64,000 nucleotides of DNA from Pollutimonas thiosulfatoxidans. Lineage in GTDB: Bacteria > Pseudomonadota > Gammaproteobacteria > Burkholderiales > Burkholderiaceae_B. The stretch's first letter is position 1, and each line of letters opens with the position of its first letter. The stretch lies in NCBI RefSeq assembly GCF_004022565.1, contig NZ_CP022987.1:868001-932000 (forward strand), given 5' to 3'. Shown here in pieces: positions 56,350-63,299 of this stretch. The translations under genes and the position numbers were made by a program. The notes below the pieces were generated by a model. It did no database searches. It saw only the letters and a program-made list of their open reading frames with translations, and was not told the DNA's origin.

Positions 56350-56571
56350 TCAGCCACAACAGCCGTGCTGTTTGCCGTTTTCTTGAACTGGTGGGCATGG
56401 CTCGGACCCGTATGAACAATAAACACAGCAGTCGCCGGGTTGTGGTTTCAGAATAGCCCGGCATTGCTTGCACTCGTAGAACCATAGGCAGGCATCGGTC
56501 GGCATGGTTTCCGTTTTGACATTCCCACATCGGGGGCAGGTTAGCGTGGACTTTAGGACAACAGCACTCAT
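56350..56571 (-). CDS. GDCCVxC-domain zinc-ribbon-like protein
   Basis: A 73-residue cysteine-rich protein: CPRCG at about 12-16, ECKQCR, then the family-defining GDCCVYCSYGSEPCPP and a terminal HGCCG. Twelve cysteines in 73 residues suggest two metal sites. The family is small, known mainly from genomes, and often accompanies heavy-metal resistance genes; no function is established. It is encoded opposite to ccdA, 37 bp from its stop. Confidence 0.85.
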   Translation of the reverse strand: MSAVVLKSTLTCPRCGNVKTETMPTDACLWFYECKQCRAILKPQPGDCCVYCSYGSEPCPPVQENGKQHGCCG

Positions 56572-56895
56572 TCCATATTTCTCATCAGCAGTGTGTGCAC
56601 ATAATCGTGCTCAAGAAAGGCGTGACGATAATTCGGCGCGCGCAATGCTTCCACGTGCTCCAACAAGAGAGTATTGATTATCTTATTGAACTGCAGTGTT
56701 ATGGCGCTGACGCCAACATAACGCAAGCATTAAAAAATTGTAATACGAGGCGCATGTAGAGCACAGATCGCGTGAAGATAACGAGATTTTAGAACAAAGT
56801 ACGGCGCTCAAGGCATTCAACTTGCTGGATAAGGCAAGTGGCATCGCGTAGCGAAGCCGCTTCCTAATCACAGCTTAAATTCTTTGGAGATTAAT
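56572..56895. other. 324-bp AT-rich spacer upstream of the Csp gene
   Basis: This gap between the divergent GDCCVxC and Csp genes holds no supported gene; a minus-strand frame at 56683-56871 is low-complexity and lacks homology. It must contain the promoters of both neighbours. A TTGTAAT occurs near 56738 but lacks the TGACA half of a CopR site. Confidence 0.5.
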
Positions 56896-57222
56896 ATGCC
56901 TCATGAAAAGTTTCAATCATGCATCGACGCTTGTTATGCTTGCGCTACCGAATGCGACCACTGCGCTGTTTCATGCCTGGGGGAACAAGACGTCAAAGCG
57001 ATGGCACGCTGCATAAAGCTAGACATGGACTGCGCGCAAATTTGCCGCCTAGCGGCCAGTTATATGGCCAGGGACAGTGAGTTTGCCCAAGCCCTTTGTC
57101 GCCTGTGCGCAGATGTTTGCCAAGCGTGCGCAGATGAATGTGCCAAGCATCAAATGGATCACTGCCAGCGCTGCGCCGAGGCTTGCCGTAAGTGTGCCGA
57201 AGAGTGCAGGCGGATGGCATAG
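56896..57222 (+). CDS. Four-helix-bundle copper-storage protein (Csp3-like)
   Basis: A 108-residue cytosolic-type protein with no signal peptide and 19 cysteines spaced as CxxxC and CxxC along four helices: QSCIDACYACATECDHC, RCIKLDMDCAQICR, LCRLCADVCQACADEC and CQRCAEACRKCAEEC. This is the DUF326/Csp pattern; Csp3 proteins bind many Cu(I) ions in the core of the bundle. Csp3 of Methylosinus has a similar number of cysteines. GGAG precedes the ATG at 56896. It would buffer cytoplasmic copper. Confidence 0.88.
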   Translation: MPHEKFQSCIDACYACATECDHCAVSCLGEQDVKAMARCIKLDMDCAQICRLAASYMARDSEFAQALCRLCADVCQACADECAKHQMDHCQRCAEACRKCAEECRRMA

Positions 57223-57376
57223 ACGGCTAGTGCCCGCATAGTACAACTGCTGCATGATGCATGTTGCGGATACGATGTGCTTATTGGTCAGCGCCTGGCG
57301 TACGGCCAGGCCTGCACGCTCGGCTATTAATTCAAGTGTCCAACAATCGATTGGCGAAGCGAGGTGCACAACTAGG

Positions 57377-57888
57377 TTACGTGCTATGGCGGCATTTTTG
57401 ATAAGGACGGGTGTACGCGTTCGAGGTCACCTGCGCGAGCAGTTTTTGAGCTGCAGGTCCCTCGAGTCGATCTCGAATGACTACACGCCCTACGACGCTG
57501 CCCGGACCCACTGAGAACCCCTGGAATGTACGGAAAAAGATTAACAGACCAAGAGAACTGGCCAATGCCCCGCCAATGGACGCTGCGAAGTAAACGGCTA
57601 GTCCGGCCAGGATGACCGGACGGCGTTCGAATGCGTCTGAGTGGTCCGTGCAGAAGCATCATGACCTCAAAGGCAGCGAGGTAAGCGCTAAGCGTCTGTT
57701 GAAGTTCGAGCTGCGTTTCTCCGAGGCTCACCATCAGCATCGGAAAAAAAAGGCAGGTACGTCGAAATGGAAAACGGGTCCGGCATCGTATAGCTGCCAA
57801 GCAACCAGGCCAGCCATTTCACTGTCGGCTTATTCTGCAATGCTTTGTCTGTAGACGGTGTCACATTCAATTCCAGTTTATTCTTCAA
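57377..57888 (-). pseudogene. Bcr/CflA-type MFS exporter, truncated and frameshifted
   Basis: Only about the first 160 of some 400 residues remain, spread over three frames. WLAWLLGSYTM...TYLPFF (from 57888) breaks at a run of eight T on the coding strand near 57750, where seven would keep frame. PMLMVSLGETQLELQQTLSA then breaks near 57650, where CG seems lost before GACGCATTC. The last part SSLGLLIFFRTFQGFSVG continues to a stop at 57377, homology ending near AQVT. Two frameshifts plus loss of the C-terminal half make this a clear remnant. Such pumps export drugs or sulfur compounds. Confidence 0.8.
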
Positions 57889-58007
57889 TGGCTGCAGGAA
57901 AGCCGGCCTTTTGCTACAGCCTTTTCTAAAATTCCGATCAGCGAAGGAGCAATAACAAGGGGCAATCTCCTCGCGAGCAAACCATTGCGTCCATTGACGT
58001 TAGACGG

Positions 58008-58208
58008 CTATCGGCGATGTTTAGTGTCTACCAGCGAACGAGCCACCTGAAGGTAAGCGCGTTCCATTCGTTCATCGCCTCCTGCCCGATCAGCCATTGT
58101 CTCGAGCGCACGCAATAAATGCTCGGCTACGTGAAGATCTCCTTCGTTACACGCGCGCTTGAAAACAGCCAGGATGTCATCGCCCAAACTTGTGTAGTAT
58201 TTCTCCAT
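58008..58208 (-). CDS. Small helical protein of unknown function
   Basis: A 66-residue hydrophilic protein, MEKYYTSLGDDILAVFKRAC onward, predicted to be nearly all helix with heptad-like Leu/Ala spacing (VAEHLLRALETMA; ERAYLQVARSLV). GAGGA lies about 15 bp upstream of the ATG. The regular composition and clean start suggest a real gene, but I do not recognise its function. It lies between the MFS remnant and the DUF2933-DsbD cluster, on the opposite strand to the latter. Confidence 0.55.
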   Translation of the reverse strand: MEKYYTSLGDDILAVFKRACNEGDLHVAEHLLRALETMADRAGGDERMERAYLQVARSLVDTKHRR

Positions 58209-58561
58209 AGCATTACTAGTTCCTCAGGTAGGATTGCAGTGTTCCGGGGAGCGCTGTCTGCCTCACTTGGTCTTCATCACGTTTATCAGCAGCGTAAACG
58301 TTCCCACAGTGATAATGTCAACCGGCAGTATTTGCCGCCCGTTGTAAATATGGAACGCTTTGCCCCCTGTTCACCAGTGCCATTGAAGCAACGCGAGCGC
58401 TTTGTACATATAGCAACAAATCTTTTGCTTCCTCGAACTACTTCTCAAAGATGACAAAGATGTAATGTCCGCGCAATCTGCCTGACAGCAACGGAGCATT
58501 ACAGTAGGCTCGTCGCTAGATTTCCGCATAAGGTATCCGCGACGCAAGTAAGGAGCCAACA
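58209..58561. other. 353-bp promoter-bearing spacer
   Basis: No supported gene; a plus-strand frame (58119-58454) overlaps the neighbouring gene and has no domain. It contains a CopR-like site (58451-58466) and a strong AAGGAG before the gene at 58562. It should hold divergent promoters for the small helical gene and the DUF2933-DsbD operon. Confidence 0.55.
58451..58466. promoter_or_regulatory. CopR/CusR-type operator (cop box)
   Basis: ATGACAAAGATGTAAT matches the copper response-regulator site as I recall it from Pseudomonas (CTGACA-n5-GTAAT) in all but the first base. It is 96 bp upstream of the DUF2933 gene. This suggests copper-induced transcription of the DUF2933-DsbD operon by a CopRS-like two-component system, which is not in this window but could be beyond copB. 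Confidence 0.5.
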
Positions 58562-58846
58562 ATGAACTGCGATATGAAGACGGTGATGAAAGGCGGTCTT
58601 GGGCTAGCCGTGTTGATTGCTGTGGCCTATGCAGCGTTACCGGCCGTTCGTGAGTGGATTACTGCGGTCGGTCCTTTCTTATTCTTCTTAATCTGTCCGT
58701 TGATGATGTTTTTCATGACGAAATGCATGCAATCGGGCCACAGCGATAACGAATCAAAGAAGGGTGAACCCACACAAGTGCCAATGACGGAAGGGGCTAA
58801 TGCTGGGGACCGCCGACGTTCACTAAACCACAATAGAGCACCTTGA
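58562..58846 (+). CDS. DUF2933 small membrane protein
   Basis: A 94-residue protein with one or two membrane segments (LGLAVLIAVAYAALPAV; VGPFLFFLICPLMMFFMTKCM), the second carrying the DUF2933 hallmark CPLMMFFM. The C-terminal 35 residues are hydrophilic. The family is found with copper-resistance genes; its function is unknown. A strong AAGGAG precedes the ATG. It is first in a likely operon with the small gene at 58861 and dsbD. Confidence 0.78.
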   Translation: MNCDMKTVMKGGLGLAVLIAVAYAALPAVREWITAVGPFLFFLICPLMMFFMTKCMQSGHSDNESKKGEPTQVPMTEGANAGDRRRSLNHNRAP

Positions 58847-58860
58847 TACCTGAGCAGGTC

Positions 58861-58975
58861 ATGGGAACCAAACTCACACGAATAGCTCTCCTAATGCTAG
58901 CTGTAATTGGGTTGATCGCTATTTTTCGCCTTCGTTTTCATGGGCATCATGATGTTCTGGATGATGAGTAATTGA
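58861..58975 (+). pseudogene. Tiny membrane protein gene, probably frameshifted
   Basis: The ATG at 58861 opens a frame with a hydrophobic segment (RIALLMLAVIGLIAIF) that then becomes hydrophilic and ends at 58971. Removing one T from the run of five after GCTA would instead give IFAFVFMGIMMFWMMSN with a stop at 58975, a continuous Met-rich membrane helix. That reading is far more protein-like and ends 1 bp before dsbD. The gene is therefore likely a 37-residue Met-rich membrane peptide with a one-base insertion, real or from sequencing. No named family is claimed. Confidence 0.45.
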
Positions 58976-58976
58976 A

Positions 58977-60938
58977 GTGAACTCTATGCGTTTTCTGATA
59001 GCCATGCTGGTGTTGGCACTGGCGTGGTTACCTGGTATTAGCTCCGCGCAATTTTCTGAAATGCCAGCCGAGTCCACCGGTACTACAGTGTTGGCTTCTG
59101 CTTCCTCGAACAGTGGGATTCTGGGCTCCATGCGAAGTTGGTTTGGCGGCGAGAATTCTGATCAAGAGCTGTTGCCACTAAACGAAGCGTTCAAAATCTC
59201 GGTGAGGGCACGCGACGCCGATACGCTAGTCGCTACGCTCACTGCAGCAGACGGCTATTATCTTTATCGCGATAGGATTGCATTTGATCTTCAGCAGTCA
59301 TCCAACGCGGCGATCAAGAACGTCGCGCTACCCCAAGGTAAGCTTAAGGATGACCCCACTTTTGGGCATGTCGAGGTGTATTACGGATCTGTCCAGATCC
59401 CAATTACGATAAATCGGCTGTCTGGATCTATTTCCGAGCCGCTGATTCTACAAGCCTCCTATCAGGGTTGTAACGACCCGACCGGTGTCTGCTATCCACC
59501 AATAAATACAACGCTGTCCGTGGTTCTTGTCGAGGCAGCTCAGACCAGCGCCGCCGCAGCGGGTGCTAACGTCGCGCAAGCTCAAGCGAGTAGCGGCATC
59601 CTGCGAAGCACTGCCAAGGTCCGAGTCTCGGAAACAAGCCTTGTACGAGATCTGTTCGCCCAGGACAAAGCGTGGGCGCTTATTGCCGCCTTCTTTGGTT
59701 TTGGCTTGGTTCTGGCGTTTACGCCCTGCATGTTGCCCATGATTCCGATTCTGTCGGGAATGATTATTGGACAAGGGCGATCGTTAAGCCGCCGCCATGC
59801 CTTTGGCCTTTCTTTTGTTTATGTGATGGCCATGGCCGTAACTTACGCGCTCGCCGGTGTGGCCGCGGGGTTGGCAGGCACAATGCTCTCGGCATACCTG
59901 CAAAACCCGTGGGTGTTGGGCAGTTTTGCGATCGTATTTGTACTGCTTGCACTTTCTATGTTCGGCTTTTATCAGCTTCAGATACCCGCTTCCATACAAA
60001 GTCGCCTAGCGGGCGCCGCAAACCGGTCGGCTGGTGGCAAGGTCTTGAGCGTGTTCGTCATGGGCGTGTTGTCCGCCGTCATTGTCGGGCCGTGCGTAGC
60101 GGCACCTCTGGCCGGAGCTCTGCTTTACATTGGTCAGACAGGAGATGTCGTGCTGGGTGGCTTGGCGCTTTTCTCACTCGCCATAGGGATGGGTGTCCCG
60201 CTTCTGATTTTTGGCACCACAGCAGGCGCACTTTTGCCTAAGGCTGGCCGATGGATGAAATCCGTGCAGCATTTTTTTGGCGTCACGATGCTGGCGGTGG
60301 CCATCTACCTAATTTCCCCGGTCGTACCTTCCGTCGTCCATATGAGCTTATGGGCCGTCTTGCTCATTATTTCTGCGATGTACCTGAAGGCGTTGGACCC
60401 GTTGCCCGACGGCTCGCCTGGTTTCGTGCGCTTTGGCAAAGGGGTTGGGGTCATTGCACTAATTTCGGGTTTGGCACTGCTCATCGGCGTGCTGTCAGGA
60501 GGCCGCGATGTGCTGCAGCCCCTGAGCGGTTTAAGAGGTGCAGATGCTGGGGCCGCACAGAATATCAGCTCGCCTGAGCTGCAGTTTAAGAAAACCACGA
60601 GCCTAGCCAACCTTGAGTCCCAATTGCAGGCAGCCGAAGGTCGCTACGTCATGCTCGATTTCTGGGCTGACTGGTGCATATCCTGCAAGGAGATGGAGCG
60701 TTTCACGTTTACAGATGCCCAGGTAAGAAAACGCCTCAAAGACGTCGTGTTGCTTAAAGCCGATGTGACCGCGAACAATGCCGACGATCAGGCACTGCTC
60801 AAACGTTTTGGACTCTTTGGCCCGCCAGGCATTATCTTTTTCGACAGACAAGGGGCGGAGATCGACTTTCAGGTTATCGGGTTTCAGGCGCCCCAGAAGT
60901 TCTTGCGCTCTTTAGACTCGGTCATGCCGGGTCAGTGA
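58977..60938 (+). CDS. dsbD: Thiol:disulfide interchange protein DsbD
   Basis: A 653-residue electron conduit. After a signal peptide (cleavage near SSA-Q) the N-terminal domain has the active cysteines in YQGCNDPTGVCYPP. The membrane domain has FTPCMLPMIPILSG and VGPCVAAPLAG with its two redox cysteines. The C-terminal thioredoxin domain has WADWCISCKEME. It passes electrons from cytoplasmic thioredoxin to periplasmic disulfide-reducing proteins. GTG 58977 or ATG 58986 are possible starts. A CopR-like site upstream of the operon suggests copper induction. With ccdA this gives the island two transmembrane reductant systems. Confidence 0.93.
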   Translation: MNSMRFLIAMLVLALAWLPGISSAQFSEMPAESTGTTVLASASSNSGILGSMRSWFGGENSDQELLPLNEAFKISVRARDADTLVATLTAADGYYLYRDRIAFDLQQSSNAAIKNVALPQGKLKDDPTFGHVEVYYGSVQIPITINRLSGSISEPLILQASYQGCNDPTGVCYPPINTTLSVVLVEAAQTSAAAAGANVAQAQASSGILRSTAKVRVSETSLVRDLFAQDKAWALIAAFFGFGLVLAFTPCMLPMIPILSGMIIGQGRSLSRRHAFGLSFVYVMAMAVTYALAGVAAGLAGTMLSAYLQNPWVLGSFAIVFVLLALSMFGFYQLQIPASIQSRLAGAANRSAGGKVLSVFVMGVLSAVIVGPCVAAPLAGALLYIGQTGDVVLGGLALFSLAIGMGVPLLIFGTTAGALLPKAGRWMKSVQHFFGVTMLAVAIYLISPVVPSVVHMSLWAVLLIISAMYLKALDPLPDGSPGFVRFGKGVGVIALISGLALLIGVLSGGRDVLQPLSGLRGADAGAAQNISSPELQFKKTTSLANLESQLQAAEGRYVMLDFWADWCISCKEMERFTFTDAQVRKRLKDVVLLKADVTANNADDQALLKRFGLFGPPGIIFFDRQGAEIDFQVIGFQAPQKFLRSLDSVMPGQ

Positions 60939-60977
60939 GGTCGAGGGCCAGACGCTCAGTTAAGTCACCCTGGAGCT

Positions 60978-61149
60978 TTACTTTAGGTAGGATCGCAGCA
61001 CCTTAGCCAGCTGGTTGACCCCCTGTTCGCGTTCTGCCGCTGACAAACCCGCCGCAGCGATGTGCTCCCGAATTTGGCCTTCCAGCACCTTAATCATTAG
61101 GCCATGTATCGTGCCGCGGATCGCTGCAATCTGCTGGGGTATCCCTCTT
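60978..61149 (-). pseudogene. RcnR/CsoR-family metal-sensing repressor, 3' fragment
   Basis: On the minus strand, from about 61146 down to a TAA at 60978-60980, the frame reads QQIAAIRGTIHGLMIKVLEG, then QIREHIAAAGLSAAERE and LAKVLRSYLK. This is the C-terminal half of the RcnR/FrmR (DUF156) fold; compare the conserved IAAIRGAxxGLM and VLxSYxK. No start is available: upstream in frame a TAA is met at once. The N-terminal helix with the metal-binding Cys/His is lost. It is a remnant left by deletion. Confidence 0.75.
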
Positions 61150-61175
61150 TAGCGTCGCCCAAGTTCATTTGCTTC

Positions 61176-61398
61176 TTACATGGTGAGGTGTTCATACAGA
61201 ATGACCGTACCAACGCCCATTAATGCCAACCCGCCAAGAATCTCCGCCCACTTGCCGGCCACATTGCCGATCAACCGGCCGACCATGACACCGAGCGTCA
61301 CCATTACGAACGACGCCAAGCCAATGGCCGCAGCGGCTACGAACGCCTTGCGGTTGCGTAAAGCAAAATAAACGGCTAGCGCGCCCAATGAGTTACTG
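61176..61398 (-). pseudogene. MntP-family manganese exporter, 3' fragment
   Basis: About 73 residues remain of a protein of about 190. SLGALAVYFALRNRK, AIGLASFVMVTLGVMVGRL and GKWAEILGGLALMGVGTVIL match the last three helices of MntP (compare LGGMMVGRFIG, KKAEILGGLVLIGIG). The frame continues upstream straight through the stop of the cytochrome gene, showing that the 5' part was replaced at about 61395. A TTG at 61388 could in principle start translation, but the product would lack half the transporter. It lies beside the RcnR-like fragment. Confidence 0.75.
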
Positions 61399-61878
61399 TG
61401 GCCGTTGTTGCGTGATTTCTTTTTGGGCCGCTAACGCCTGCTTTGGCCAGGAGCTTTTGATATAAGCGAGCACAGCCCGGATGTCGTGATCGGTCAGCAA
61501 CTTGCCATAGGCGGGCATATCGCTCACATACTCGGATGGGGCTGTCACGCCAGGGACCAGGCCATTTTTAGTAATGTCAATTAAAACGGCATCGGGATGA
61601 TGCCAAGTGTGCCCGGTCTCATCATGCGGCGGCGCAGGCAAACGACCATTGGCTTGACGGATACGCCAGTCAGGCTGGCCCTCCAACTTTGCGCCATGGC
61701 ACGATGCGCAATTATTGGCGTAGATTTTTTTGCCGATGGCCACGTGCTCTCGATCGGAAGGGTCAATAAATGCCGATCTTGAGCTCATCAAGGGTTCATT
61801 CATGAACAAGCCGGCACCGAGGGCCAGTAAACCAAGCACTCCGGTAATCACGCCCGCTTTTTTCACAGTTATTGCCAT
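61393..61878 (-). CDS. Membrane-anchored or secreted class I cytochrome c
   Basis: A 161-residue monohaem cytochrome. An N-terminal hydrophobic segment (AGVITGVLGLLALGAGLFM) is an anchor or signal; the haem site is NNCASCHGAKLEG (CxxCH) and the axial Met is probably in VSDMPAYGKLL. ATG at 61878 (MAITVKK) is preferred; GTG at 61896 is 18 bp upstream in frame. It would be a client of the Ccm system encoded on the same island. Its stop abuts the broken mntP fragment, so the recombination joint is right at its 3' end. Confidence 0.85.
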   Translation of the reverse strand: MAITVKKAGVITGVLGLLALGAGLFMNEPLMSSRSAFIDPSDREHVAIGKKIYANNCASCHGAKLEGQPDWRIRQANGRLPAPPHDETGHTWHHPDAVLIDITKNGLVPGVTAPSEYVSDMPAYGKLLTDHDIRAVLAYIKSSWPKQALAAQKEITQQRPQ

Positions 61879-61938
61879 TGGAACTATCCCACTCACTTTG
61901 TTGCACGATCAAGGCTACGCCGGCCGCACAAGGTAACT

Positions 61939-62517
61939 TCATCTTTGGACATAGGAGGCAAGTTGCCGTTTTTCTTGGATGGGGTCTACCGGTTGATTGT
62001 TGACGCGCAGCTCATAATGCAAATGAGGGCCACTGGATGTTCCGGTTGAACCGACATAGCCAATGATTTGTCCCTTTTCTATGCTGACACCTTTTCTTAG
62101 GCCTTTCTTAAAACGGCTTTGATGCGCATAGACAGTGGAATACTCATCATCATGCTCTATGAAAATCACTTTGCCATATCCATTTTGGACGCCAATGAAA
62201 GAGATTTTTCCCTGAGCCGTTGCGCGGATGGGGGTTCCTTTTGGGGCAGGGTAGTCAAGACCTTGATGGCCTGCCCACTTGCCCGATACGGGATGCAGTC
62301 GGTAGCCAAAGGCTGAATTGATACGCGCGCGTTCGCTCAGTGGCGTGTTAAGAAACATCTTGCGCAAGTTCTCGAGCCGAGGAGTTGCTTTATGTGCGTG
62401 TTTGCCGAGCGTGTGAACGGGGCCTTCGATGATAGAAGTCTGTCTGACCTCCGATGCCACGGCGGTATTCATAAGGTAGCCGAAGACGAGAAGCAGGCTT
62501 TTTAATATCGTATGCAT
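61939..62517 (-). CDS. M23-family (LytM) metallopeptidase
   Basis: A 192-residue secreted endopeptidase with a short signal segment (LLLVFGYLMNTAVA). The LytM domain has INSAFGYRLHPVSGKW, the zinc ligands in HQGLDYPAPKG (HxxxD) and HLHYEL (HxH), and GYVGSTGTSSGPH. The catalytic set is complete, so it probably cuts peptidoglycan cross-links. ATG at 62517 starts the signal sequence; the frame extends 34 codons upstream. M23 peptidases recur in copper and mercury islands for reasons not known to me. Confidence 0.85.
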   Translation of the reverse strand: MHTILKSLLLVFGYLMNTAVASEVRQTSIIEGPVHTLGKHAHKATPRLENLRKMFLNTPLSERARINSAFGYRLHPVSGKWAGHQGLDYPAPKGTPIRATAQGKISFIGVQNGYGKVIFIEHDDEYSTVYAHQSRFKKGLRKGVSIEKGQIIGYVGSTGTSSGPHLHYELRVNNQPVDPIQEKRQLASYVQR

Positions 62518-62605
62518 GTCATATAGAAAATATTTGGATAATGCTAGAGCGCGGTTCGCCTTTTGTGGCTGGATCGACTGTGATTCGTGTGGGAGAAATA
62601 AGCAT

Positions 62606-62633
62606 CGGCAGCACTGCATACGCAGTGCTGCCG
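62606..62633 (-). terminator. 12-bp perfect hairpin between the M23 and cupredoxin genes
   Basis: CGGCAGCACTGC (62606-62617) and GCAGTGCTGCCG (62622-62633) pair perfectly around a 4-nt loop. On the minus strand the sequence after the stem is ATGCTTATTT, only moderately T-rich. It probably ends the copB-cupredoxin transcript. Confidence 0.65.
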
Positions 62634-62723
62634 CTCTGAGGAACGCATCATAGCTGCCCTACCTGGAAATCCATCACGAAGTGGATGAGTAATCAGGCCA
62701 TTAAGCGCTGCCTTTAGGTCGTC

Positions 62724-63236
62724 TTATCCGACCTTTACCTTACCGATCATGCCCGCTTCCATGTGCCCAGGAAGAAGGCAGGCAAAGTCAACGGTTCCGG
62801 CCTGAGGAAACTGCCAGACGAGACCACCTTTTTGGCCAGGATTGACCGTGATCATGTTGGGCTCGGCATGTTTCATTCCCGGCATTTTTTGCATCATGGC
62901 GGCATGCTCTTTGAGTTCTGCAACGGAGCCGATCACCATTTCATGAGGAATCTTGCCGTTGTTCTTCATGAAAAAACGGACCGTCTCGCCGGGCTCCACG
63001 TTGAACTCGCTTGGAGAAAAACGCATGGTATCGTCCATGACAAGCTCGATCGTACGTGTTACCTTGGCTGGGTCGCCAGGTTGTCCCACAGCCGAGTCAC
63101 CTTTGTTCATGCTGGACATATCATGACCTTGCATCATGGTGCCGTCTTTCATCTCATGACCTCCACCATGGCTTCCGGCGGCTAATGCCAGGGCGGGTAA
63201 TGTGCTTAATATCAGTATAGATAGTGTCTTTTTCAT
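62724..63236 (-). CDS. Periplasmic cupredoxin (CopI-like)
   Basis: A 170-residue secreted blue-copper protein. The signal peptide (KKTLSILILSTLPALALA) is followed by a His/Met-rich linker (GSHGGGHEMKDGTMMQGHDM) and a cupredoxin domain with type 1 copper ligands: His in KIPHEMVIG, then Cys, His and Met in FACLLPGHMEAGM. This pattern matches CopI-type proteins that protect periplasmic enzymes from copper. ATG at 63236 begins the signal peptide. It is 63 bp after copB, on the same strand. Confidence 0.87.
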   Translation of the reverse strand: MKKTLSILILSTLPALALAAGSHGGGHEMKDGTMMQGHDMSSMNKGDSAVGQPGDPAKVTRTIELVMDDTMRFSPSEFNVEPGETVRFFMKNNGKIPHEMVIGSVAELKEHAAMMQKMPGMKHAEPNMITVNPGQKGGLVWQFPQAGTVDFACLLPGHMEAGMIGKVKVG

Positions 63237-63299
63237 CAAAATCACTTTTGGATAAGGGAAAAATAAGAGCATCAGGCTTGATGTTCCCTGGTACAACAG

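Noticed and set aside
57049..57369. Minus-strand frame across the Csp gene
   Set aside because: Most of it is antisense to the Csp gene; the unique 5' portion has no recognisable domain.
58119..58454. 111-codon plus-strand frame upstream of DUF2933
   Set aside because: It overlaps the small helical gene in antisense and shows no protein-like pattern.
61176..61388. A complete small membrane protein starting at TTG 61388
   Set aside because: The sequence aligns with only the C-terminal helices of MntP and its frame continues through the neighbouring stop, so it is a fragment.
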